Source: Cinnamomum chago (Eukaryota; Streptophyta; Magnoliopsida; Laurales; Lauraceae). Taken from it: DNA of 64,000 nt. The notes below the pieces were generated by a model, which was not told the origin of the DNA, searched no databases, and saw only the letters and a program-made list of their open reading frames with translations. This document shows positions 52,701 to 64,000 of this stretch, piece after piece (the first letter of the stretch is position 1; every line of letters starts with the position of its first letter). Made by a program: the position numbers and the translations under genes. The stretch spans positions 128,191,001-128,255,000 of the forward strand of contig CP142453.1 in assembly GCA_038049695.1 (NCBI GenBank), read 5' to 3'.

Positions 52701-55700
52701 ATTTTATAAGATCTTACACCCCATTAAGTTACCACTTGAACAAGGGTGGACGTTAACCTCAACAGATTTACAATCACCTTAAAAAAAAAAGAGCCCTGAT
52801 TCGTAGAATTAGGGCAAAGTTTATAATTCTTCATTGTGACTTGCTTACCAAATCTGAGTCTTCTAAAATTAAACGCGCCCCTCCTGCAAGGTTTTTTGGC
52901 AAATCTCATTGCAGTAGTTATTGTGTCACCATCAGATTAATCACATTTGAAATATGTATAAGAAACTCATACATTTCCTTGGTGAACCTAAAGAGTGGAA
53001 TTTGGGACGACTATAAAAGAAAATTAACAAATTTTAACAAGCTGTGCACCCCTACAAAAGAGCATCACCAATTTTTCTGTGATTTTGAGGCCAAGAGGAT
53101 CTATACTCAGTCATGCATATATTTAGATACATAGTACATATTCAAATATTACCTTTTATATATACTTCTAAAGAAACTACGTATTTATATGATAATATTT
53201 AAGGATAAATGACATCCAAAGTTTTGAATCATGATTTGGACCCAGAATTAGCCAAGATTTCACTAAAGGTGTATGGATTGTCGTGACATAAACAGCAGGT
53301 CAGGGATGTGTAGTGTGTAAGTTTAAATCCCTTGTTAAACAAAAATAAAGTTAATGATAATAATCTTAGAAAAAGAGAAATATATGTAAAAAAGGAGAGA
53401 CATTCTACAGCGGGATAGAATATAATCCGAATCAAAGATAGATTTACAAAAGAGATTGGGGAGAGAAATATAAAAAGGTAGCAAAGGATTTTAAAAAATA
53501 ATGAAAGCTTGTGGATACCTTACATAGTTTAAGTACAAAATCAGTTTTTTTAAAAAGATTTTTCTATTACCGGCGTCCTTATCAAAATCTTAATTTATCA
53601 ATTTGGATTTTATAAGATCTTACACCCCATTAAGTTACCACTTGAACAAGGGTGGACGTTAACCTCAACAGATTTACAATCACCTTAAAAAAAAAAGAGC
53701 CCTGATTCGTAGAATTAGGGCAAAGTTTATAATTCTTCATTGTGACTTGCTTACCAAATCTGAGTCTTCTAAAATTAAACGCGCCCCTCCTGCAAGGTTT
53801 TTTGGCAAATCTCATTGCAGTAGTTATTGTGTCACCATCAGATTAATCACATTTGAAATATGTATAAGAAACTCATACATTTCCTTGGTGAACCTAAAGA
53901 GTGGAATTTGGGACGACTATAAAAGAAAATTAACAAATTTTAACAAGCTGTGCACTCCTACAAAAGAGCATCACCAATTTTTCTGTGATTTTGAGGCCAA
54001 GAGGATCTATACTCAGTCATGCATATATTTAGATACATAGTACATATTCAAATATTACCTTTTATATATACTTCTAAAGAAACTACGTATTTATATGATA
54101 ATATTTAAGGATAAATGACATCCAAAGTTTTGAATCATGATTTGGACCCAGAATTAGCCAAGATTTCACTAAAGGTGTATGGATTGTCGTGACATAAACA
54201 GCAGGTCAGGGATGTGTAGTGTGTAAGTTTAAATCCCTTGTTAAACAAAAATAAAGTTAATGATAATAATCTTAGAAAAAGAGAAATATATGTAAAAAAG
54301 GAGAGACATTCTACAGCGGGATAGAATATAATCCGAATCAAAGATAGATTTACAAAAGAGATTGGGGAGAGAAATATAAAAAGGTAGCAAAGGATTTTAA
54401 AAAATAATGAAAGCTTGTGGATACCTTACATAGTTTAAGTACAAAATCAGTTTTTTTAAAAAGATTTTTCTATTACCGGCGTCCTTATCAAAATCTTAAT
54501 TTATCAATTTGGATTTTATAAGATCTTACACCCCATTAAGTTACCACTTGAACAAGGGTGGACGTTAACCTCAACAGATTTACAATCACCTTAAAAAAAA
54601 AAGAGCCCTGATTCGTAGAATTAGGGCAAAGTTTATAATTCTTCATTGTGACTTGCTTACCAAATCTGAGTCTTCTAAAATTAAACGCGCCCCTCCTGCA
54701 AGGTTTTTTGGCAAATCTCATTGCAGTAGTTATTGTGTCACCATCAGATTAATCACATTTGAAATATGTATAAGAAACTCATACATTTCCTTGGTGAACC
54801 TAAAGAGTGGAATTTGGGACGACTATAAAAGAAAATTAACAAATTTTAACAAGCTGTGCACCCCTACAAAAGAGCATCACCAATTTTTCTGTGATTTTGA
54901 GGCCAAGAGGATCTATACTCAGTCATGCATATATTTAGATACATAGTACATATTCAAATATTACCTTTTATATATACTTCTAAAGAAACTACGTATTTAT
55001 ATGATAATATTTAAGGATAAATGACATCCAAAGTTTTGAATCATGATTTGGACCCAGAATTAGCCAAGATTTCACTAAAGGTGTATGGATTGTCGTGACA
55101 TAAACAGCAGGTCAGGGATGTGTAGTGTGTAAGTTTAAATCCCTTGTTAAACAAAAATAAAGTTAATGATAATAATCTTAGAAAAAGAGAAATATATGTA
55201 AAAAAGGAGAGACATTCTACAGCGGGATAGAATATAATCCGAATCAAAGATAGATTTACAAAAGAGATTGGGGAGAGAAATATAAAAAGGTAGCAAAGGA
55301 TTTTAAAAAATAATGAAAGCTTGTGGATACCTTACATAGTTTAAGTACAAAATCAGTTTTTTTAAAAAGATTTTTCTATTACCGGCGTCCTTATCAAAAT
55401 CTTAATTTATCAATTTGGATTTTATAAGATCTTACACCCCATTAAGTTACCACTTGAACAAGGGTGGACGTTAACCTCAACAGATTTACAATCACCTTAA
55501 AAAAAAAAGAGCCCTGATTCGTAGAATTAGGGCAAAGTTTATAATTCTTCATTGTGACTTGCTTACCAAATCTGAGTCTTCTAAAATTAAACGCGCCCCT
55601 CCTGCAAGGTTTTTTGGCAAATCTCATTGCAGTAGTTATTGTGTCACCATCAGATTAATCACATTTGAAATATGTATAAGAAACTCATACATTTCCTTGG

Positions 55701-58700
55701 TGAACCTAAAGAGTGGAATTTGGGACGACTATAAAAGAAAATTAACAAATTTTAACAAGCTGTGCACCCCTACAAAAGAGCATCACCAATTTTTCTGTGA
55801 TTTTGAGGCCAAGAGGATCTATACTCAGTCATGCATATATTTAGATACATAGTACATATTCAAATATTACCTTTTATATATACTTCTAAAGAAACTACGT
55901 ATTTATATGATAATATTTAAGGATAAATGACATCCAAAGTTTTGAATCATGATTTGGACCCAGAATTAGCCAAGATTTCACTAAAGGTGTATGGATTGTC
56001 GTGACATAAACAGCAGGTCAGGGATGTGTAGTGTGTAAGTTTAAATCCCTTGTTAAACAAAAATAAAGTTAATGATAATAATCTTAGAAAAAGAGAAATA
56101 TATGTAAAAAAGGAGAGACATTCTACAGCGGGATAGAATATAATCCGAATCAAAGATAGATTTACAAAAGAGATTGGGGAGAGAAATATAAAAAGGTAGC
56201 AAAGGATTTTAAAAAATAATGAAAGCTTGTGGATACCTTACATAGTTTAAGTACAAAATCAGTTTTTTTAAAAAGATTTTTCTATTACCGGCGTCCTTAT
56301 CAAAATCTTAATTTATCAATTTGGATTTTATAAGATCTTACACCCCATTAAGTTACCACTTGAACAAGGGTGGACGTTAACCTCAACAGATTTACAATCA
56401 CCTTAAAAAAAAAAGAGCCCTGATTCGTAGAATTAGGGCAAAGTTTATAATTCTTCATTGTGACTTGCTTACCAAATCTGAGTCTTCTAAAATTAAACGC
56501 GCCCCTCCTGCAAGGTTTTTTGGCAAATCTCATTGCAGTAGTTATTGTGTCACCATCAGATTAATCACATTTGAAATATGTATAAGAAACTCATACATTT
56601 CCTTGGTGAACCTAAAGAGTGGAATTTGGGACGACTATAAAAGAAAATTAACAAATTTTAACAAGCTGTGCACCCCTACAAAAGAGCATCACCAATTTTT
56701 CTGTGATTTTGAGGCCAAGAGGATCTATACTCAGTCATGCATATATTTAGATACATAGTACATATTCAAATATTACCTTTTATATATACTTCTAAAGAAA
56801 CTACGTATTTATATGATAATATTTAAGGATAAATGACATCCAAAGTTTTGAATCATGATTTGGACCCAGAATTAGCCAAGATTTCACTAAAGGTGTATGG
56901 ATTGTCGTGACATAAACAGCAGGTCAGGGATGTGTAGTGTGTAAGTTTAAATCCCTTGTTAAACAAAAATAAAGTTAATGATAATAATCTTAGAAAAAGA
57001 GAAATATATGTAAAAAAGGAGAGACATTCTACAGCGGGATAGAATATAATCCGAATCAAAGATAGATTTACAAAAGAGATTGGGGAGAGAAATATAAAAA
57101 GGTAGCAAAGGATTTTAAAAAATAATGAAAGCTTGTGGATACCTTACATAGTTTAAGTACAAAATCAGTTTTTTTAAAAAGATTTTTCTATTACCGGCGT
57201 CCTTATCAAAATCTTAATTTATCAATTTGGATTTTATAAGATCTTACACCCCATTAAGTTACCACTTGAACAAGGGTGGACGTTAACCTCAACAGATTTA
57301 CAATCACCTTAAAAAAAAAAGAGCCCTGATTCGTAGAATTAGGGCAAAGTTTATAATTCTTCATTGTGACTTGCTTACCAAATCTGAGTCTTCTAAAATT
57401 AAACGCGCCCCTCCTGCAAGGTTTTTTGGCAAATCTCATTGCAGTAGTTATTGTGTCACCATCAGATTAATCACATTTGAAATATGTATAAGAAACTCAT
57501 ACATTTCCTTGGTGAACCTAAAGAGTGGAATTTGGGACGACTATAAAAGAAAATTAACAAATTTTAACAAGCTGTGCACTCCTACAAAAGAGCATCACCA
57601 ATTTTTCTGTGATTTTGAGGCCAAGAGGATCTATACTCAGTCATGCATATATTTAGATACATAGTACATATTCAAATATTACCTTTTATATATACTTCTA
57701 AAGAAACTACGTATTTATATGATAATATTTAAGGATAAATGACATCCAAAGTTTTGAATCATGATTTGGACCCAGAATTAGCCAAGATTTCACTAAAGGT
57801 GTATGGATTGTCGTGACATAAACAGCAGGTCAGGGATGTGTAGTGTGTAAGTTTAAATCCCTTGTTAAACAAAAATAAAGTTAATGATAATAATCTTAGA
57901 AAAAGAGAAATATATGTAAAAAAGGAGAGACATTCTACAGCGGGATAGAATATAATCCGAATCAAAGATAGATTTACAAAAGAGATTGGGGAGAGAAATA
58001 TAAAAAGGTAGCAAAGGATTTTAAAAAATAATGAAAGCTTGTGGATACCTTACATAGTTTAAGTACAAAATCAGTTTTTTTAAAAAGATTTTTCTATTAC
58101 CGGCGTCCTTATCAAAATCTTAATTTATCAATTTGGATTTTATAAGATCTTACACCCCATTAAGTTACCACTTGAACAAGGGTGGACGTTAACCTCAACA
58201 GATTTACAATCACCTTAAAAAAAAAAGAGCCCTGATTCGTAGAATTAGGGCAAAGTTTATAATTCTTCATTGTGACTTGCTTACCAAATCTGAGTCTTCT
58301 AAAATTAAACGCGCCCCTCCTGCAAGGTTTTTTGGCAAATCTCATTGCAGTAGTTATTGTGTCACCATCAGATTAATCACATTTGAAATATGTATAAGAA
58401 ACTCATACATTTCCTTGGTGAACCTAAAGAGTGGAATTTGGGACGACTATAAAAGAAAATTAACAAATTTTAACAAGCTGTGCACCCCTACAAAAGAGCA
58501 TCACCAATTTTTCTGTGATTTTGAGGCCAAGAGGATCTATACTCAGTCATGCATATATTTAGATACATAGTACATATTCAAATATTACCTTTTATATATA
58601 CTTCTAAAGAAACTACGTATTTATATGATAATATTTAAGGATAAATGACATCCAAAGTTTTGAATCATGATTTGGACCCAGAATTAGCCAAGATTTCACT

Positions 58701-61700
58701 AAAGGTGTATGGATTGTCGTGACATAAACAGCAGGTCAGGGATGTGTAGTGTGTAAGTTTAAATCCCTTGTTAAACAAAAATAAAGTTAATGATAATAAT
58801 CTTAGAAAAAGAGAAATATATGTAAAAAAGGAGAGACATTCTACAGCGGGATAGAATATAATCCGAATCAAAGATAGATTTACAAAAGAGATTGGGGAGA
58901 GAAATATAAAAAGGTAGCAAAGGATTTTAAAAAATAATGAAAGCTTGTGGATACCTTACATAGTTTAAGTACAAAATCAGTTTTTTTAAAAAGATTTTTC
59001 TATTACCGGCGTCCTTATCAAAATCTTAATTTATCAATTTGGATTTTATAAGATCTTACACCCCATTAAGTTACCACTTGAACAAGGGTGGACGTTAACC
59101 TCAACAGATTTACAATCACCTTAAAAAAAAAAGAGCCCTGATTCGTAGAATTAGGGCAAAGTTTATAATTCTTCATTGTGACTTGCTTACCAAATCTGAG
59201 TCTTCTAAAATTAAACGCGCCCCTCCTGCAAGGTTTTTTGGCAAATCTCATTGCAGTAGTTATTGTGTCACCATCAGATTAATCACATTTGAAATATGTA
59301 TAAGAAACTCATACATTTCCTTGGTGAACCTAAAGAGTGGAATTTGGGACGACTATAAAAGAAAATTAACAAATTTTAACAAGCTGTGCACCCCTACAAA
59401 AGAGCATCACCAATTTTTCTGTGATTTTGAGGCCAAGAGGATCTATACTCAGTCATGCATATATTTAGATACATAGTACATATTCAAATATTACCTTTTA
59501 TATATACTTCTAAAGAAACTACGTATTTATATGATAATATTTAAGGATAAATGACATCCAAAGTTTTGAATCATGATTTGGACCCAGAATTAGCCAAGAT
59601 TTCACTAAAGGTGTATGGATTGTCGTGACATAAACAGCAGGTCAGGGATGTGTAGTGTGTAAGTTTAAATCCCTTGTTAAACAAAAATAAAGTTAATGAT
59701 AATAATCTTAGAAAAAGAGAAATATATGTAAAAAAGGAGAGACATTCTACAGCGGGATAGAATATAATCCGAATCAAAGATAGATTTACAAAAGAGATTG
59801 GGGAGAGAAATATAAAAAGGTAGCAAAGGATTTTAAAAAATAATGAAAGCTTGTGGATACCTTACATAGTTTAAGTACAAAATCAGTTTTTTTAAAAAGA
59901 TTTTTCTATTACCGGCGTCCTTATCAAAATCTTAATTTATCAATTTGGATTTTATAAGATCTTACACCCCATTAAGTTACCACTTGAACAAGGGTGGACG
60001 TTAACCTCAACAGATTTACAATCACCTTAAAAAAAAAAGAGCCCTGATTCGTAGAATTAGGGCAAAGTTTATAATTCTTCATTGTGACTTGCTTACCAAA
60101 TCTGAGTCTTCTAAAATTAAACGCGCCCCTCCTGCAAGGTTTTTTGGCAAATCTCATTGCAGTAGTTATTGTGTCACCATCAGATTAATCACATTTGAAA
60201 TATGTATAAGAAACTCATACATTTCCTTGGTGAACCTAAAGAGTGGAATTTGGGACGACTATAAAAGAAAATTAACAAATTTTAACAAGCTGTGCACCCC
60301 TACAAAAGAGCATCACCAATTTTTCTGTGATTTTGAGGCCAAGAGGATCTATACTCAGTCATGCATATATTTAGATACATAGTACATATTCAAATATTAC
60401 CTTTTATATATACTTCTAAAGAAACTACGTATTTATATGATAATATTTAAGGATAAATGACATCCAAAGTTTTGAATCATGATTTGGACCCAGAATTAGC
60501 CAAGATTTCACTAAAGGTGTATGGATTGTCGTGACATAAACAGCAGGTCAGGGATGTGTAGTGTGTAAGTTTAAATCCCTTGTTAAACAAAAATAAAGTT
60601 AATGATAATAATCTTAGAAAAAGAGAAATATATGTAAAAAAGGAGAGACATTCTACAGCGGGATAGAATATAATCCGAATCAAAGATAGATTTACAAAAG
60701 AGATTGGGGAGAGAAATATAAAAAGGTAGCAAAGGATTTTAAAAAATAATGAAAGCTTGTGGATACCTTACATAGTTTAAGTACAAAATCAGTTTTTTTA
60801 AAAAGATTTTTCTATTACCGGCGTCCTTATCAAAATCTTAATTTATCAATTTGGATTTTATAAGATCTTACACCCCATTAAGTTACCACTTGAACAAGGG
60901 TGGACGTTAACCTCAACAGATTTACAATCACCTTAAAAAAAAAAGAGCCCTGATTCGTAGAATTAGGGCAAAGTTTATAATTCTTCATTGTGACTTGCTT
61001 ACCAAATCTGAGTCTTCTAAAATTAAACGCGCCCCTCCTGCAAGGTTTTTTGGCAAATCTCATTGCAGTAGTTATTGTGTCACCATCAGATTAATCACAT
61101 TTGAAATATGTATAAGAAACTCATACATTTCCTTGGTGAACCTAAAGAGTGGAATTTGGGACGACTATAAAAGAAAATTAACAAATTTTAACAAGCTGTG
61201 CACCCCTACAAAAGAGCATCACCAATTTTTCTGTGATTTTGAGGCCAAGAGGATCTATACTCAGTCATGCATATATTTAGATACATAGTACATATTCAAA
61301 TATTACCTTTTATATATACTTCTAAAGAAACTACGTATTTATATGATAATATTTAAGGATAAATGACATCCAAAGTTTTGAATCATGATTTGGACCCAGA
61401 ATTAGCCAAGATTTCACTAAAGGTGTATGGATTGTCGTGACATAAACAGCAGGTCAGGGATGTGTAGTGTGTAAGTTTAAATCCCTTGTTAAACAAAAAT
61501 AAAGTTAATGATAATAATCTTAGAAAAAGAGAAATATATGTAAAAAAGGAGAGACATTCTACAGCGGGATAGAATATAATCCGAATCAAAGATAGATTTA
61601 CAAAAGAGATTGGGGAGAGAAATATAAAAAGGTAGCAAAGGATTTTAAAAAATAATGAAAGCTTGTGGATACCTTACATAGTTTAAGTACAAAATCAGTT

Positions 61701-63379
61701 TTTTTAAAAAGATTTTTCTATTACCGGCGTCCTTATCAAAATCTTAATTTATCAATTTGGATTTTATAAGATCTTACACCCCATTAAGTTACCACTTGAA
61801 CAAGGGTGGACGTTAACCTCAACAGATTTACAATCACCTTAAAAAAAAAAGAGCCCTGATTCGTAGAATTAGGGCAAAGTTTATAATTCTTCATTGTGAC
61901 TTGCTTACCAAATCTGAGTCTTCTAAAATTAAACGCGCCCCTCCTGCAAGGTTTTTTGGCAAATCTCATTGCAGTAGTTATTGTGTCACCATCAGATTAA
62001 TCACATTTGAAATATGTATAAGAAACTCATACATTTCCTTGGTGAACCTAAAGAGTGGAATTTGGGACGACTATAAAAGAAAATTAACAAATTTTAACAA
62101 GCTGTGCACCCCTACAAAAGAGCATCACCAATTTTTCTGTGATTTTGAGGCCAAGAGGATCTATACTCAGTCATGCATATATTTAGATACATAGTACATA
62201 TTCAAATATTACCTTTTATATATACTTCTAAAGAAACTACGTATTTATATGATAATATTTAAGGATAAATGACATCCAAAGTTTTGAATCATGATTTGGA
62301 CCCAGAATTAGCCAAGATTTCACTAAAGGTGTATGGATTGTCGTGACATAAACAGCAGGTCAGGGATGTGTAGTGTGTAAGTTTAAATCCCTTGTTAAAC
62401 AAAAATAAAGTTAATGATAATAATCTTAGAAAAAGAGAAATATATGTAAAAAAGGAGAGACATTCTACAGCGGGATAGAATATAATCCGAATCAAAGATA
62501 GATTTACAAAAGAGATTGGGGAGAGAAATATAAAAAGGTAGCAAAGGATTTTAAAAAATAATGAAAGCTTGTGGATACCTTACATAGTTTAAGTACAAAA
62601 TCAGTTTTTTTAAAAAGATTTTTCTATTACCGGCGTCCTTATCAAAATCTTAATTTATCAATTTGGATTTTATAAGATCTTACACCCCATTAAGTTACCA
62701 CTTGAACAAGGGTGGACGTTAACCTCAACAGATTTACAATCACCTTAAAAAAAAAAGAGCCCTGATTCGTAGAATTAGGGCAAAGTTTATAATTCTTCAT
62801 TGTGACTTGCTTACCAAATCTGAGTCTTCTAAAATTAAACGCGCCCCTCCTGCAAGGTTTTTTGGCAAATCTCATTGCAGTAGTTATTGTGTCACCATCA
62901 GATTAATCACATTTGAAATATGTATAAGAAACTCATACATTTCCTTGGTGAACCTAAAGAGTGGAATTTGGGACGACTATAAAAGAAAATTAACAAATTT
63001 TAACAAGCTGTGCACCCCTACAAAAGAGCATCACCAATTTTTCTGTGATTTTGAGGCCAAGAGGATCTATACTCAGTCATGCATATATTTAGATACATAG
63101 TACATATTCAAATATTACCTTTTATATATACTTCTAAAGAAACTACGTATTTATATGATAATATTTAAGGATAAATGACATCCAAAGTTTTGAATCATGA
63201 TTTGGACCCAGAATTAGCCAAGATTTCACTAAAGGTGTATGGATTGTCGTGACATAAACAGCAGGTCAGGGATGTGTAGTGTGTAAGTTTAAATCCCTTG
63301 TTAAACAAAAATAAAGTTAATGATAATAATCTTAGAAAAAGAGAAATATATGTAAAAAAGGAGAGACATTCTACAGCGG
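49790..63379 (+). repeat. Units 56-70: fifteen uniform 906-bp units
   Basis: Starts are exactly 906 bp apart from 49790 to 62474. All have A10 and T at offset 578. The only recurrent change I noticed is T at offset 542 in units 60 and 64. This is the most homogeneous run in the window. Confidence 0.85.
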
Positions 63380-64000
63380 GATAGAATATAATCCGAATCA
63401 AAGATAGATTTACAAAAGAGATTGGGGAGAGAAATATAAAAAGGTAGCAAAGGATTTTAAAAAATAATGAAAGCTTGTGGATACCTTACATAGTTTAAGT
63501 ACAAAATCAGTTTTTTTAAAAAGATTTTTCTATTACCGGCGTCCTTATCAAAATCTTAATTTATCAATTTGGATTTTATAAGATCTTACACCCCATTAAG
63601 TTACCACTTGAACAAGGGTGGACGTTAACCTCAACAGATTTACAATCACCTTAAAAAAAAAAGAGCCCTGATTCGTAGAATTAGGGCAAAGTTTATAATT
63701 CTTCATTGTGACTTGCTTACCAAATCTGAGTCTTCTAAAATTAAACGCGCCCCTCCTGCAAGGTTTTTTGGCAAATCTCATTGCAGTAGTTATTGTGTCA
63801 CCATCAGATTAATCACATTTGAAATATGTATAAGAAACTCATACATTTCCTTGGTGAACCTAAAGAGTGGAATTTGGGACGACTATAAAAGAAAATTAAC
63901 AAATTTTAACAAGCTGTGCACCCCTACAAAAGAGCATCACCAATTTTTCTGTGATTTTGAGGCCAAGAGGATCTATACTCAGTCATGCATATATTTAGAT
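63380..64000 (+). repeat. Unit 71: partial monomer cut by the window end
   Basis: The first 621 bp of another A10, T578 unit. The array continues beyond the window. Confidence 0.95.

Larger units (their letters stand above)
1..64000 (+). repeat. Satellite-like tandem array, ~905-bp monomer, ~70.7 copies
   Basis: The same sequence recurs head to tail across the full window, with unit starts (the word gatagaatataatccg) at 1, 905, 1809, 2712, 3616, 4522 and so on to 63380. Seventy complete units average 905.4 bp and range from 903 to 907 bp. Units differ by a handful of substitutions and by the length of one A-tract. My tally of A-tract classes (42 A10, 13 A9, 9 A8, 4 T3A7, 2 A11) plus a net -4 from private one-base indels gives exactly 63379 bp, so no larger insertion or deletion is hidden anywhere. 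No unit is inverted and no other element interrupts the array. Neither end of the array is in the window. Such size, homogeneity and lack of a gene are what eukaryotic satellite DNA looks like; an amplified non-coding RNA locus is the main alternative. I do not recognise the family. Confidence 0.98.

Noticed and set aside
1-64000. rDNA, 5S or histone tandem cluster
   Set aside because: None of the conserved rRNA, 5S internal-control or histone-coding words are present in the monomer.
1-64000. CRISPR array
   Set aside because: The repeat is about 905 bp with no short direct repeats separated by unique spacers.
1-64000. LTR retroelement or DNA transposon copies
   Set aside because: No terminal repeats, target-site duplications, primer-binding site, polymerase or transposase signature was found; the units abut directly.

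Overview
The whole 64 kb window is one head-to-tail tandem array of an A+T-rich monomer of about 905 bp: 70 complete units (1-63379) plus the first 621 bp of a seventy-first (63380-64000). No flanking unique DNA, no recognisable protein gene, rRNA, tRNA, transposon or CRISPR array is present. Every unit is on the same strand and in the same phase. A long, nearly identical array of non-coding monomers like this is typical of eukaryotic satellite DNA (or of a tandemly amplified non-coding locus) and would be very unusual in a bacterium. I cannot name the species. Three sampled 60-base lines have 28%, 43% and 22% G+C (starting at 1, 361 and 601).

Within a monomer (offsets counted from unit 1) the visible landmarks are: an alternating cluster of GATTTT/AAAATC motifs (74-207); a length-variable A-tract followed by a 10-bp hairpin with a 3-base loop (273-307); a moderately G+C-richer segment with weak U6 snRNA resemblance (328-410); a consensus-like TATA box (504-511); a very A+T-rich stretch (about 603-700); weak box A/box B-like words (740-821); and an AATAAA word (835-840). 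Short open frames occur in both directions but do not behave like genes.

Unit length is set almost entirely by the A-tract. Units with A10 are 906 bp, A9 905, A8 904, A11 907, and a T3A7 form 904. Adding only 12 private one-base indels reproduces the total of 63379 bp exactly. Eleven of those 12 fall in units 1-11, suggesting the left part of the window is nearer an array edge or is less well homogenised or polished.

Layout from left to right: mixed, decayed units 1-11 (1-9953), with a two-unit alternation in units 4-9; transition unit 12; nine uniform 905-bp units 13-21 (10858-19002); a mosaic of A10/A11 units 22-27 (19003-24439); a patch carrying a G at offset 746 (units 28-32, 24440-28969); plain units 33-37; a higher-order repeat of four monomers present twice at identical length (3618 bp each, 33500-40735) with a truncated continuation (units 46-47); mixed units 48-53; an isolated class-B unit 54 beside an apparent recombinant unit 55; and 15 units of exactly 906 bp (49790-63379). 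The pattern fits repeated unequal exchange and gene conversion. The most interesting possible function is the A-tract/hairpin module, whose class-specific changes all keep pairing possible in a plus-strand RNA.
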